NCBI GenBank assembly: GCA_947179155.2
Contig: OX359286.1
Coordinates: 9,078,501-9,142,500 of the forward strand
DNA: 64,000 bases
Direction: 5' to 3'
From: Hedera helix
Taxonomy: Eukaryota; Streptophyta; Magnoliopsida; Apiales; Araliaceae
The notes below the pieces were generated by a model. The model was not told the DNA's origin, did not search any database, and saw only the letters and a program-made list of their open reading frames with translations. Position 1 is the stretch's first letter. Every line of letters starts with the position of its first letter. Made by a program: the position numbers and the translations under genes. Shown here piece by piece: positions 46,064 through 59,739 of this stretch.

Positions 46064-46782
46064 AATACGGTATAAAAAAAGCAACAGGAATATCCGAGGA
46101 AATATCAACAAGGACAATTCAAAGGCTTATTAGAGTACTGTGAGGCAATATATGGCAGTGAGGTAAACTATATAACCACCAAGAGTGGAAAAAATAGAGG
46201 TAATACCACTGTAAATGAGAAAAATTGAGAAAACCTAAACCAAATAACACACAGCAACTATAGATGAGAAGAGTGAGAGGCGAGCACACCGAGATTCGTC
46301 ACGCCGGAAAAGGAGGTCCCACATGCTGGCAAGAGAAGGCACGTGTTGTTGGGAGCAGGCGCATGTGGTGGCACGTGGCAGTGGGTGGGGGGTGGGGCTG
46401 AAACTCTTGTGGTGGTCGCCTGACTGTAAGTTTTCTTGTTCTGGCCTCAATTTCTCTATACAAACTCGTTTTACTAGCTTTTTGGAAGAAAATTAAAACA
46501 CTAGCAATGGTTTAGAATCTGAGCAGCTTATGCGTGAATATGGGATTGGCTTTGATACCAAGTTGAAAGCCATATTTAGGACTGAAAGTACACTGAGGGA
46601 TTGATAAATATGAGAGGTTAAATCCTTCTCATCTTTTCATTGTATATATACTTCATTCTGTTACAATCAATCTACAATTAAGGCTCTAATTAGAGCTGTA
46701 ATCAATTCTAAATACCACATTCCTAAATAGCAAGATTCTACTAATATTCTACCAGATATACAGAATATTCTACATACTAACA

Positions 46783-48088
46783 TATGTATATATGTGTATA
46801 TATACATAGATATCTCCATCACAGATCTATCCATCTCCATCACGAGTCATCCAGCTTCGTAGGTCAAGTCCCAATCTCAGAAGTCAGCATCTCCATCACA
46901 GCTAGTCCATCAGATATCTACAGCAGTTGTGCCACCTCCAATCAAACACAGCAGTGGCCCAAGAGATTGACTCCAGAAACCCACAAACTTTGGTTGGGTC
47001 CAATAGCAGAGAAATAGAAAATGAAAGGGAAAGAAGAAGGCACCTCTCATATTCGACCTCCAAAAGCTACAAACTCCATTGTTGTCTCTCCCTTTCGTTG
47101 TTGTTACCATGGAAATCCAAGTCATAGCTTCGTTGGTCTAAATAACTCTCCCGTACATAAAAAAGAAAATGGAAAAAACTTTAAAATTAAAATTTGAAAT
47201 TTGAAATTTTTTGTTTGACTTGTTAGGAGTTGGATTAAAACTAATAAGTGTTTGTGGAGTAGAAACTCGTGAGTAAGATTAAAAGATTTAGAACTCTTGA
47301 AACTTTAATTCGATACAAAATCTTAGTTTGAAACACCATCTAGAATAGAATTGAATTCATAAGCATCTTTGTAAAAAAACAAAAATAAATAAATAATTAC
47401 TTCAATATCCATTGAACGAAATAACTGGGTATCCAAGCCTAAGAACTCATCGATATTCACGCTGAAAAGTGTGATGGATATAAAAGCAACTTGACTAGTC
47501 TAGCTTTGTGGTCTTTGTTACTCGAACGTATGCCCTTATGAGCGTCTCTACACCTAGTGCCTACAGCATTCGTTTGGGAGTCTCATTAAGTGGGTAACTC
47601 TGAAAAACCTAAGAAGACGAGACATTCCACAAGTCAAGAATAAAAAAAAAGAAAATTATTGAAAAAAAAGTGAGTTTGCTTGATTTTAATGGTAAAAGTC
47701 CCTACTAAATTTACACCATACACAATGCATACATCACATTAAATTAATTTTAAGAAAGATGGTGTCTAGAATAAAGATCGTGTATTTTTGACAAGGTAAA
47801 AGTGTGATTTTGAATTTAATTTTGCTTATATATAATGCCTATGGATATTTAGAAATTTTCTTTCAATTTCATAACTTGTTGAACCCAAAAATATTTTATT
47901 TATAATTTTGAATTTTGTGAGCATATTCAATGTAAACCCTCACGAGACACCACTACCTTTGAGTTTAAAGGCTTGTTGCAAATACTAAGTGCAATTGTGT
48001 TTCCTATGAAAATGAGTTAGTTATATTTTTTATTTTGTTTTTGCTTATATTTTACTCGAGGACGAGCAAAAGATAGGTATAGGAGTAT
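46783..48088. other. AT-rich stretch; right part may be retroelement interior
   Basis: No gene is supported. The end at about 48055-48088 (CTCGAGGACGAGCAAAAGA) resembles the region before the PPT and 3' LTR of plant Athila/Tat-type gypsy elements. Confidence 0.4.
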
Positions 48089-49232
48089 TTGATAGTTCCA
48101 TAATTCAAACATTTTAATTACCTAACTGTTCATTTAAATATTTTTATTAATTTAATTAATTATGTTTATGTTGTTTTACAAGCATTAAATAAATAAATAA
48201 AGTCGAGATAAAAAAAGAGAGAGCTCTAGAAGCTTCCTAGTTGATTTTTGTTTGACCTCCAATAAAAAGGTGCAAAAAAATAATACTTGAAAGATGGAGA
48301 TAAGGAGATTGATTTTATCTAAAATATTGAAGAAAAATTGACCAAGATCATAGCACCGGATTTGGAGCACAAGTAATTTATCCCTATAAATAAAGGAGTA
48401 TAAAGAGAGATTTTAGGGATTAAATTAGTTATGTATTAGTTTAGGTTAGGAGTAGGAATAGAATTAAATTACTTCTTCATTGTATGCTCATTGGAAGATA
48501 TTAATTAAGGGAGTTCTCTTATTTTATTTTTATGTTTAATTTTCTTTATTTTAGTTGTTTTATTTATGTTCATGTCTAACTAAATTTTTTAATCTAAGGT
48601 AAGATGAAATTAAATAATTATTCATGATAATATTCTATATCTAATATCTCTTCTATCAATTGTGCTGTAATGTTTAATTGATTTCGTCTTCATGTTTCGT
48701 TATTGAAATACCTTCATTTTATATTTCTTATGTGATTTTTAAATTAATGAAAAGGTTTTAATATATTATTGTTAAGATATGAGTTTTTCATAATTCATAG
48801 TTGCTCGAAAAATATTTGATGGGATAGTTAATTCTTAAATTTTCATTGTTTATACTTGCCCAAGTTAATTATTAAATTAAAGAGAAGGGAGATCGAAACC
48901 ATAGTTAATTTTAATTGGATTTAATTAATTTATTTTCCGAATTATGTACACGAAACTAATGGCGTAATTTGAATTACAAAAATAGAAGAGATTGATTTTG
49001 TTGTTATGTTTATTGTTTAGTAGATTTGGATTCCTAGTTTGTTTCCTTATTATTAGTTTTCATCTTCTAATTAGTTTATTTAGTGCATCAATTTTAGTTA
49101 ATCTAATTCTCCATCTTTATTTATAATTCTACACATTAAGGATATTTTGAAATTAATCTAATTTCTGTGGTTCGACATGTAATTGTCAATTCTTCAATTT
49201 GATATTGTGCACTTGCAGTACATAATATTATC
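48089..49232 (+). repeat. Possible Athila/Tat-type gypsy LTR
   Basis: It starts TTTGATAGTTCC after a GAGGACGAGCAAAAG block and ends CACTTGCAGTACATAATATT then ATCACA, a pattern typical of these LTRs. The expected TGGCGCC PBS is not recognisable after it. Boundaries and class are tentative. No gene is supported. Confidence 0.42.
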
Positions 49233-50805
49233 ACATCCCGTGCCGATCTGAGTTTTTGCCTCTTTGAACTGGTGGCCTTCATCACATGAACATGATGGTG
49301 TACCTCTTTGGTTTGAATGATGCAAACTAAAGATAAGCTAAATGGTGGGTAAATTTGTGGGTTGGGATGGTTCTGGATACCCTCTATAATTTTGGTCTGT
49401 TTGAACAAGATTGTTTTCTAGGTTCCTTTTTTAGTTTATAAATTGATTTAGTTTTATTTTTAATGTATTTTTAGTTTTCATACTATCTGGTTTTGATATA
49501 ATTTAGTGTTTACAAATTTTAATTTTACTGATAATGTTAATTTATATATATTAATAAATTATTAATGTTAATGATTCTGTATTAATTAAATAAGAACGTT
49601 TCACAGTAAGAATAAGTGAAAGTATTTTCTCAATTACATATATATAAATTTGTATAAAGATGTCATATACGTATTATTTTGTATAAAAAGAAAGTCAATT
49701 CATGGTCAACACGTAGAGGTCCTATTAAATTGACACGTTTCACATCCGATCTGAAATTTGTCGGACTGACCATAAGGGAATAGGGTAGTGTTTCTAAATA
49801 AACTTTGAGTTGTTGATTGCCAGTTTTTGAACTTTGAGGGGAAAATTGCAAAAACTGCATACTTTGGGGTTCACTTTTGTCATTTGCCCTTATTACCATG
49901 AAATTCTCTTTCAGGTATATTTAGTGAGTTAGGCTTGGGTTTTCTTACATGAAATTGTACTGGACTAGCCAAATATGATACAGATGGAAAGAAAGATATT
50001 TTGGGGAAGAGATGATGCCTGTTTGCGGCAAGAGTTTAAAACCTCCTCACTGTTGGCCAGATTTCCCACAAAATCCATTATTATAGAACTATATGCATGC
50101 TAAATTCAAACATTTAATAAATATAACACTTCCAAATAAAATAGCAGAAATGTATTGTTCAGCATAGAAATTTGAAAATGAAATAGGGCCCTAAAAATAT
50201 CATTAATTGTAACTGAAAGCTAAAACAATTTTAATACCAGAGTTCAGAAAAAGACTAATTTCTTCGTATCAGTATAAGGGACCAAAATTTTGACAAGATA
50301 AAGAAGATACAAAGAGTTTTCATTTACTGAGGTAGTTTACAAATATCTGGCTATAAATTTATGCATGCATCATTACTCACATTGGTTTGGACCAATAAAG
50401 AAGCTCTCCGCCTGGAGTTTGTTCCGTTTGATGAAATTGGCAAATTGACTCAATTCAATGGGATCTGCTTTTATTCCTTCTTGTTCTTCACTAGAAGAAT
50501 GAATATCCAACTTCAATACTCAGGCATATATATTATTTTGTTAGCTTAAACAAGTGAAACTAGCATCTGACTTTTACTTATACATAAAGACAAAAAAAAT
50601 CAATATGCTGTTTTGTACCCACCTGAAGATGAAAGATACGCATATAGTGTGATGAGTGAAACTATATGATAACATCATTAATGGCACTAATATATTATTA
50701 TTGTTATTATTAAAGAAATATCCCTTGCAATATATATTAGGATAGGAGCATATATTACATAAAAATGCAAGTATCATGCTCTAAATCTATGCCATTAGGT
50801 TCACG
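49233..50805. other. AT-rich spacer, nothing recognised
   Basis: No supported gene. The short ORFs have no recognisable motif. Confidence 0.5.
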
Positions 50806-51869
50806 GTGAAACTAGCAATTACCCCACTATAGTTGACCACTTTTGTGCAATACCCATTAAACTAATTAAAATTTTGTAATGGGTCAATTCCGTCAAATTA
50901 CTTTGACCGACGTTAAATTATCGCTTATGTGGCAATTTTACACAAAATAAGAAATTAAATAAATGACCTGGATAAAAAATAAAGACACGTAAGACATATT
51001 AGAAGGGAAAACAACAATTGCTGCTACATGCGAATTAAAACAAAAAATCTAAAAAATATATATATCTTTTCTTCCTCTCTCTTCTTTTGGGTTACTGGGT
51101 TTCTTCACCTTCTTCTCTTTGCCTTTTTCTCCTTCTCTTCCTCCTACTAAATCAACAGTAAGCATACAAAGGGGAAAAAAATGAGTTATCATCACGACTT
51201 GGATCCAAGTGACTTCCTGAAGGTCTTCTCTCACCAAACCTATTTGAATAGTACTTACTCGAACTTTGATGTCCAAATCATTGGGAAGCTTTGGAGCAAA
51301 CGTTTGAAATGGTAAGAATTTGTGTTGCATCTTCTAAAGTTCTTGAAACAGTTGGAGAATAACCGGGAAACTAGAAAACCCACCCTTCTAACACTGCTCC
51401 TAACGAGACATTCTAACATTGATTTTCTATCAAGTATATATTCGTCCTTTAAAATCTTTCACATAAAATACAAATTCTGGAATACAAGAAATTAGGGTTT
51501 CTTTTTCTTCTCTCTCTGTTCTTTTATAGATCTAGTTGATTTTTTTAATTCAGGAGTACCAATTTTAAGATTTGGCATTTACCCGTTTTACCTATGAGCG
51601 GGTTGGTTGACGCCCAGATGGAGGTTGAAGATAACAATTAATTTATGACTTATAATTTTTTTATTCTTTCATTAATCTCAAGTGGCTGTCCAGTCATTTT
51701 TTTTATTTTTTATTTTGTTTAAAATTGCCACGTATACAATAATTTAACGTCTGTCCAATTATCAATTACAAAATTTTAATTAGTTTAATAGGGTAATTGC
51801 ATAAATTAAAAGTTAAATGAGCTATTGCACAAAAGTGATCAACTACAGTAGGGTAAATGTTAGCTTTGC
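50806..51869. mobile_element. Non-autonomous element with about 150-bp inverted repeats
   Basis: The left end GTGAAACTAGCAATTACCCC and the right end, reverse complemented as GCAAAGCTAACATTTACCCT, align and continue through TAGTTGA.CACTTTTGTGCAAT, TTAATTAAAATTTTGTAAT and GTGGCAATTTTA blocks. This TIR type fits a Mutator-like non-autonomous element, but no target duplication is clear. The interior includes a CT-rich stretch and a short ORF (51181-51315, starting MSYHHDLDPSDFLK), possibly a captured gene fragment. Confidence 0.65.
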
Positions 51870-53404
51870 CCAAGGGGCTAACTGTATTTTAGTTAGGGAA
51901 GGTATGTACACAAAAGAATGTGTAATGCATAATGGTGGTCAGCGAGAGACTATATCATGGATATGTTCGGTATAACTGAAGAAATTTAACATCAGTTTCA
52001 TCATCATATTTTAAGTTCTGATTCTACGGTGATAATAGCCAAATGATTTCTGGATCCCCCTGTTTTTCTTCTCACACTGCTGTGCAACAATGTCACAATT
52101 ATTGCAACAAGAAAAACAAATATATGGTTTATGGTTACGATTTAAGTAGCGTCACCCACACAGAATGAAGGTGCTTCCAAAGCACATTCAGCAACAGCAT
52201 GACATCAGTGGGATTCTAGATTGACACCATAGGAAGCCACATCTGATACAAGTTCACTTTGAGGACTCCACCAGTGGTAGCTTCTCAAATACATGTTTCT
52301 AGAAGCCAACTAACATATTAAATTATATAAATGTTATGATCAGTTATCCTCGTAATAAAATCAATTCTGAACATCTAGTCTCAAATCTCTCGCATTGAAA
52401 AACCTTTGCGTTCCTGAAAAAGATTGCTCACTTAATTCATGATGGCAAATATCATATTTAGCTGCATTTCATTCACTCAAACATTAATATAATAGAAGTC
52501 CTGCAATCAATCCTACCCTACCAGTTTCTAACCATCATCGGCTTGATGACCTTGCCTTCTCTCTATAAGAATTATTCAGGGTCATATACGCTTATTGATA
52601 AGCTACCAGATTTTTAGAAGTTCATAAGTTTTGGTTTTGGCTATTATATGTATTCATAAATAGACAATGTAATCTTCCACTCACTTCTCCCATGTGGATC
52701 ATACAGCCTAATGTAATTTTTAGTCCCCAACAACTAAGCACATGTAGTTTCTGGTGTTTTTTGCTTTAACATTCGACTTGCAGATGCAATTGCTTTGAAG
52801 CTTCTAGGATAGACATGGGCAATCATACTCCGCAGCATAGTTGTCGTATCTTACGATGCGATACAGTAACAATGCCTTTGCAGATACAGTAACAATGCCT
52901 TTTCAAACTAGAGACACGCCCGATAAGAGTTAAAGCGATACTTTAAAGCCTTTTAATTCCAGCTGAACATATGTTCACTCATTCTACGTGGTAAGCCTTC
53001 AAATGCTTTTTAATAAACTTGTCCAAGCCAAGATGCTTGATTTAAGGGGAATAAATCACCCAAAACAAACAAAGTGCAAGTCAAAATTATAATAATCTTA
53101 GTCTCCCCTTCCCAAATGATTCTTCAAATAGTATATATTGTTAGAACAAACTACGGCAAACACAGAAAATCAACAAAAGAAATTAAAGACAAGGACACAA
53201 TATTTACGTGGAAAACCCAAATTAAAATAAACCACAGGCGATAGGCAGAAGAAGTCACTATATCAAAGTGTGAATAATACAATCAATAAATCTCATTCTA
53301 AAGGCGTCTAAAACTAAAGAAAATAAAATAATATCAAAACCCTAGTTACAATAACATATATATAGTCGGGCTAAAAATATAATGGGCACAAAAATCATAA
53401 TAGG
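51870..53404. other. Spacer with a partial MITE end
   Basis: CATAGTTGTCGTATCTTACG near 52845 resembles the left end of the MITE at 59740. A stretch from about 53129 (TGTTAGAACAAAC, then TTACGTGGAAAACCC) looks like an LTR or TRIM fragment into which the hAT element at 53405 inserted. No gene is supported. Confidence 0.4.
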
Positions 53405-54171
53405 CAATGTTCTAAAAATCCCCGCCTAGGTCTGACTAATCCCCGCCTAGGCGCTAGTCCCTTCCTTCCCTAATGCCTCGCTTAGGCCCAAGGCGGAAAA
53501 AAAATTCCACCAGGAAATTAGAAGGGGTTAGGCGGGCAAGGTGGAGAAATTAGGCCCCTTAGATGGAGGAATGAAGTTGCAATTGTTTTTTTTTTTATTT
53601 TAATAACTAAGTTACAAAACAACGTTGTGGGAGTGGATGATGAAGTTGAGAGTTGTTCAGGCCCAACTTGGGAAGCAGTTAGTGAAGCATTCGGAACAGA
53701 TAGTGTACTTAAGTCTAGGAGCAATAGTAGAAATGTCGGAGTAAGAGAACTCTATTAAGAAATATTTTTTGTCTGATGATGACACGGAAGAAGAGAAAGA
53801 TGAGGAGTACGAGTATGAATCCGATTGGGACATTATCTTGGAGGAATATGGAGAAGAAGAATTAAAAATATAAAGGGCTATGGAATGACGACTATTAGTT
53901 TGTATTTTTTATTATTTGTTTGTGTTTGAACAATTGCATGTTTGTGTTTGAACTTTGACATTAACAATATGGATGTGTTTGAACTTTAAACAAATGCCTT
54001 TATTATCTTTATTATAGATTGTTTTGCTTTATATTATTGTTTTGTTTGGATAAATGTAAGATAAAATATTAAAATTAACTCAAAATAAAAAAATCTCGCC
54101 TAGACCTCACCTAGGCCCCCTAGGCGCTACCCCCCCCCCCCCCACCCTCCCGGGTGCCTTTTAGAACATTG
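53405..54171. mobile_element. Deleted hAT-superfamily element (767 bp)
   Basis: The terminal inverted repeats begin CAATGTTCTAAAA on both sides. Flanking 8-bp target duplications are ATAATAGG (53397-53404) and ATAACAGG (54172-54179), 7 of 8 identical; 8 bp is diagnostic for hAT. Subterminal CGCCTAGG motifs occur repeatedly at both ends. The interior (53620-53872, +) reads an acidic sequence ending YESDWDIILEEYGEEELKI, perhaps the tail of a transposase; stops interrupt it. Confidence 0.85.
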
Positions 54172-54179
54172 ATAACAGG

Positions 54180-55766
54180 TCTACACCACGGGGCTTTCGC
54201 CCACCGCACATCGGCCTCAATTCTCCGCTACAACAACTAAACCTCGTCTATCTTTTCCTTCTAGTCACCACAAAATATAGTTCAAGTCGGGTCAAATTAC
54301 AGATCCCGAACAAGAATTCGAGACACACATAGCATATATATATATTTTCAAGATAACATGGAGACATTCTAATATAATACTTGTATAATGAATTCCTAAT
54401 AATCTTATCAAATCAAATATAAAGATCTTCGTAATTTTCTCCTATCCTAAATAAAACTAATAAAATCTTGCAATCTAAAAATATAAAATTAACATTATAT
54501 AAAATTTAAGTGGGTAAATTTCACTTGACCACATAAGGTTTACGCATTTTACAACATCACCAACTGAATTCGACACATAAGCACCTAAAGTTATGAAGTT
54601 GGGTGAAAAACAACTTTCCGCCTCTACTCTTAAAATTTATGGACAAAGACTGTTATGTCCTTGTTCTTACTTTTTCATTTTTTTGTCTCCTTCCTTGCGC
54701 ACCTTCAAGTGTTACAACCCTAGCTACCATAACAACCATCAGCTGTGATCAACCCATCTAATACCTCCATGAACCACTAGCCATTGTCACCCATCACCCC
54801 ACTTCGATCCCCATCTCTGATCCAATCTAAACACAACATCTCTGATTTGAACAACATCTTTGATTTGCTCCCACATCTGCTGCAACCCATCATCAAATCA
54901 GCTCAAACCCACCATCAAATTAGCCCCAACCAATCATTAGGTCAGCCCCAACAAATTACCGAAAAACAATCAACCCTGATCAGGCACTGCCTAAAAAACC
55001 CAACCACCATCCTCAAATAAGTTGCCACCGTTGAGCTTACTAGTCATCCCCATAAGTTTTGATGAAAAGAATTCTAACTAAAACAGCACAGGAGCAATAG
55101 TTTGCCAGAGAAATAGAAACAAGAAAAGAAAGGAAAATCTTTGGACGACATCATCAGCCAGTTGCTGCCTCCATAGCTGCCTACATTTGTGGCTATTTCA
55201 GCTTTCTGATTCCCCTCCTCGTTGCTGCTAGTTCACCTCTTCTCCATCGTTAAACAATAGCATCACTGATTGTTGTGTCTGTCTGTGCAAATGAAGAAAG
55301 TAACTTTGACTTTCAGTCGCTGCTATTAGCTTGTGTGAAGAGTGGATTAGGGGTGGTTAGGTGGAGGTACTATTGTGATGGCGGTGGCTTTACTGTATAG
55401 TTAAAAGTTTTTTTTTTCTTTCTCTTTTTGTTCTGGTATAAATATTACTTGAATAACATTGACTATTAATTAAACTGTCTAATTTAGAGTCTTCAACTAT
55501 AATTTGAATATCTAAATTTTGTTTATGCTAATATGCTTTATTATCCAATAAACTGAGTTATCTATATATTTAGATATGTAATTATTGTGTTCAACACAAT
55601 TCATAATGCGACACACAACATTGGATTTTCAACACATGATATGATTCAGATTTAACAACAATGATTTACAATTTAAAAACCATGATTCGCATAATTTGAC
55701 CATTTACTAATCAAAAACATATACACTCAACTACGCCTTAATCCAAACTAGTTGGGGGAGACTACA
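54180..55766. other. Spacer, possible one-ended transposon remnant
   Basis: GTGGGTAAATTTCACTTGAC at about 54511 looks like a transposon terminal repeat, but no partner end was found. The 78-residue ORF at 54784 is Pro/Ser/Gln-rich and not recognised. No gene is supported. Confidence 0.35.
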
Positions 55767-56129
55767 TGATGAGGACGGGCTATTTGGAACAAGGATAATT
55801 ATCTCACAAATCTCTTCTCACAAATCTCAATTCTCAATCAATTCTAATAATTCAATGTATCAAAATACTAGAATACATCATTATTTATAATAATTCTAGA
55901 TAATTTTCTCAACCTAAATTGGACACTAATAAGATAGCTATGACACTTAATAAATTAAAAAAATTAGCTAAAATACAAATTATAATCCATAGGCTTTTAT
56001 ATTGTTCTATCCAAGTCTCGCAGCGGGCTTGTCCCACATCAGTTCACCGCTGAAAAGAACTCGTCTCCATTGAGTTAAAAACATCAACACAAGAATAATC
56101 ACGCTGAATCACCAAGGAATTCTTTGCGA

Positions 56130-56700
56130 GCTTAAAAGTTAGCATGTTGAGAGCACAAGCGTGAACTTTCCATTGCCCTTAACAATTGAATAAGTATTAG
56201 CATGAGCATCGCGAGACAATCCCATCGCCATGTATGCCGTAAAATAATATGACAAACCTCAAGAGGTAGAACATCACACATAACGGTATTCTTAAACTTG
56301 CTAACCGAAAATGTAACCAAACATTAATGGGTAACCCGCAATTTTGTATTAGTAATCCATGCAACATCATACGGGTCCGGGTGAGGCTCAACTTTTAGTC
56401 CAAGTTTCTTAACTGCTTCCTCAGAAATAACATCAGTACAATTCAAAGTATAAATCACAAGAGAGCATACCTGTCATGCACATTTAACCCTCGTCTAAAA
56501 AAATCATTTGCGATGGATTTTAGGATCATCTTTCCGTTTTTAAGCAAAAAGTAAAGGTCAAAGAACACCTAAACATCTGTCCAAGTGAGCATCAGCTTCC
56601 AAATCCTGATCATCGGGCTCATATTCAACATCTAACAACCTGCAAACCGTCCACATCAGTTTTCCCAAACTCTTTGTCAACAACAAGTTGCCTAGAGGGA
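56130..56700 (-). pseudogene. Gypsy aspartic protease remnant
   Basis: The - strand reads NCTDVISEEAVKKLGLKVEP, then HPDPYDVAWI, CLVTFSVSKFKNTVMCDVLP and CHIILRHTWRWD. This matches the downstream half of a gypsy retropepsin, where CHIILRHTW stands for the usual CHLLLGRPW. The DSGA catalytic motif is lost and stops interrupt the frame. Confidence 0.75.
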
Positions 56701-56733
56701 GAAGGGGCAATATTCATCTTCAGGGAATGACAT

Positions 56734-57744
56734 TCAAAAGACGTGACCAAAACCATGACAGTTATAGCACTTAGATGCATGGTTGTTACTAGCATTGGAA
56801 GAACCTAGAGTGAGATTAGAGTTGTTAGTAGCTGAAGAGCTTGCTGACAATGTTTCTACTCCCATGCTTCTAATAGGCTCCACAAAAGTACGTTCACTCC
56901 GAGTTTGGACCGTCATTGAAAGCCTAAAATAAGTCATTTTCAAGTTATCCTCCACTTAGGTGGCAACATGAACAACATCATCCAAGCGCAAGAGTTTACC
57001 TAAAGCTACACCAGCTACAATTTTCGGATTCAATCATCGACGGAACATGGAGATTAAAACTTTATCAACCCAAAGGAAGTCAAATCTTATAACCAAACTA
57101 TAGAACATTAAAATATATTCGGGAATGGATTTACTTCCTAGTACCAACTCAGTGAACTGTAAATATACTCATTGCTTATAATCTAAAAGCACAAAATGTC
57201 GTGTCAATGCAACTTTCATATCTTCCCATCTTCTCGCAACTGTATATAAATTTCGTTGATGTTAATCCCACCAAATACAAGATGTCCCTTTCAATTTCGC
57301 TTCACCAAAGAAAACTTTTCTTTCATCCCATAGTTCATACCAAAGGAAAAAACTTTCCAAACTATGAATCCAATCGAAGAATGCTTCGAGTCCATTATCA
57401 CCATTGAAGGGTCCAACATTTAATTTTGCTCCTCTATCCACTATATTCAATCGAGGATTTGGCACATGAAAATTAGCACGTAATTAAGTCCATGCTATTA
57501 TAAGAGTCGTATGATTAGGATCCGGAAGTGGATTTTCAAAATTCCCGTGAGTATCTTCTTGTCTTTTATTCATGTGTTCCGTTAGCACGTCATCAACTTT
57601 TGGTACAAGAACTGTAATAGACGCTTGAACATTTGTTGCATGTGCAGTAAGTGCTGTGATGGAATCTTCAATTTTTTTGAGACGCTCATCTTCTTGTAAC
57701 ATATAAGCATTAAGCTTGGCGTTGATTTCTTCAGCATTTACCAT
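56734..57744 (-). pseudogene. Gypsy Gag remnant
   Basis: Fragments in order on the - strand: an N-terminal coiled coil (57744-57484); the Gag core with KLNVGPFNGDNGLEAFFDWI and a Cys-Ile-Trp-Trp end (57465-57262); a middle part with stops; and a C-terminal part with one zinc knuckle CYNCHGFGH (56955-56734) whose last Cys is missing. Stops and frameshifts separate them. Confidence 0.8.
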
Positions 57745-58878
57745 GGTTCCTTCAAATAAAAATATATAATTCTTTTTTCTCTTTTCTTTTTTGGCTCTAG
57801 GTGCTTCAAGGGCATAAAAGTTTAAGAAACAAGGACTGAACTGAAACTAATGAAACTTTAAGGGCTGAAATGGAAGAGGATGAAAGTATAGGGACTAATA
57901 CATAAAAGTTTAAAGTTAGGGGGTATTTTAAAATTTTAAGAGAACTTAGGGGACTAAAACAAAATAATGTAAAAACTTTAGGGTACCTTACTGTAAGTAT
58001 CCAAAAGATATATATTTGTAATCTTCTTTTATGTGTATCCCTAAAACAAATCTATTAAAGGACTTCACACACATATAGGGAGACAGAGGGGATAAACCTT
58101 TATCGTTGCGAGGATTAAACGTGGCAACGACAAGGTGCAGCAACAGCAGCAAGGTGCAGCAGATGCAGCGACGGACGATGGCGCTGTTTCTACTTGTCTT
58201 TCTCTTTTGGGTTTTGTTGGATTTGGGAAATTTGAGAAATAGGGTTTCTTGTGAGTAAAGACAACGAATAATAGGCTAGGATCACTAATTTTGAAACTAG
58301 GTTTCGGGACTGCTTGGGAAATTAAATGGTGAGTGAAGGTTTTAGGGCTTGGGCTTGAAGATGTTTGAAGGTAAAGGCAATATTTGGTTGTAGCTTCTGT
58401 TTGGAGCTGGATTTGGTTGGTTGCTATTTGGGTAATGCTAGTTTGGGACAAAAGTTCTACTGGTGGCAGCGGCTAGTGTGGGTAATGATGGTGCTGCTTG
58501 TTTATTAGATGGTGGTTTAGCTAGGGTTGGGGTTGTTTAGCATTATGATTTCAGGACTATTATGGTTGCGGAAGGTGGTTTAGAACCTGGCACTCATACC
58601 AAAAATGATGACAGGGTATTTGGGACTAGGATAATTATCTCACAAAAGAGTCTCTCAAATATCAATCAATTCTAATAATTCAATGTATCTAAATACTATA
58701 ATACATCTCGATTTATAATAATTCTAGATAACTTTCCTAAACTAAATTGGACTCAAATAAGATAACTATGACACTTAATAAATTAAAGAAATTAACTAAA
58801 ATACAAATTATAATCCATGGGCTTCCAAAGCCTTTATATTGTTCTATCCAAGTCTCGCAACGAGCTTGTCCTACATCA

Positions 58879-59739
58879 CTTCATTAATACATTTCCTTCG
58901 CTCCACTCCATCAGGAGCCATATCAAATTAACAAAGTTTGAACTTTTGTGTGCCTATTTATTCATTTGAATGAGCAATATAAAGGAAATTCAGATAAAGC
59001 ATTTCTCCCTCAAAAAATTAAATAAGTTATGCTAAAAAAACGATGCATATTCCCTCGAAACTCTCATTTAAACATAACTTTATCATAGCAATTTGTATAC
59101 CACCATAAAAAATAGAACCAAAGGTTGCCTTTTGACTCTTTCATCGCATCCATCAACCACATGATGCCTTGTAATCACACACCCCCCTTTAAAATATCAT
59201 AAAAAGGACTATGTCGTTCATGGACATTCAATATTTTTCAATGGACTGGGTATGGGTTAGTTATGTTCTTTGGGTCTATTATGATTTCCTATACTTTGTT
59301 TAAGTAACTATCTTCCTTGTGTCAAATTTAGCTTTACAAAATTCCAACAAAAGACTGATCGGACAGCTTAAGGTTCCGCTACAATGTTTTTTTTATCATT
59401 ATGAAACTTATCATAAACCACATCCAATTCTACATTCACTTTTCATAAAATCATGCTGGAGTTCACAGATAATGTTCAAAACTCCACATATAATGTTCAA
59501 AAAATAGAATTCCACTTCCATTAGGAAACATAATTCATAGGTTCGGATTATTTAGTGAAAAAATAGTAGGTTAAGTACATCAATTGTATAACACATGAAT
59601 ACAACAAGCCATGTTTATTTTGCAAGTAAAATTGAACAAATCAATCAGCCTAACAATAATGAGGCAGTCTGAGACCAGTTTATTATCAAATTCAGTAGAA
59701 AAAAATTAGCTTCTGCTAACTGCTTAGAGTCACTCAAAT
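58879..59739. other. AT-rich spacer, nothing recognised
   Basis: No supported gene or repeat was found. Confidence 0.5.

Larger units (their letters stand above)
45279..46782 (-). mobile_element. Internally deleted Ty1/copia element (1.5 kb)
   Basis: Direct LTRs at 45279-45510 and 46564-46782 (both TGAAAGCC...CTAACA on the + strand), a - strand PBS of iMet type (TGGTATCAAAGCC at 46548-46560) and a PPT (GAGGGGGAG at 45511-45519) define it. Only the start of gag and the end of RNase H remain. The two LTRs have diverged clearly, so it is not recent. No convincing 5-bp target duplication was found. Confidence 0.88.
55767..58878 (-). mobile_element. Small Ty3/gypsy element with gag and protease only
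   Basis: Direct LTRs at 55767-56041 and 58606-58878 (about 275 bp), flanked by CTACA and CTTCA (4 of 5). On the - strand the PBS reads TGGTATGAGTGCC (58589-58601), a decayed iMet type. Gag and protease remnants fill 57744-56130. RT, RNase H and integrase are absent. The leader between PBS and gag (57745-58588) is long; the 128-residue ORF there (58065-58451) is low in complexity and not recognised. Confidence 0.82.

Noticed and set aside
58065..58451. 128-codon ORF on the - strand between PBS and gag of the small gypsy element
   Set aside because: Low complexity, no motif, and lies in the leader; not claimed as a gene.
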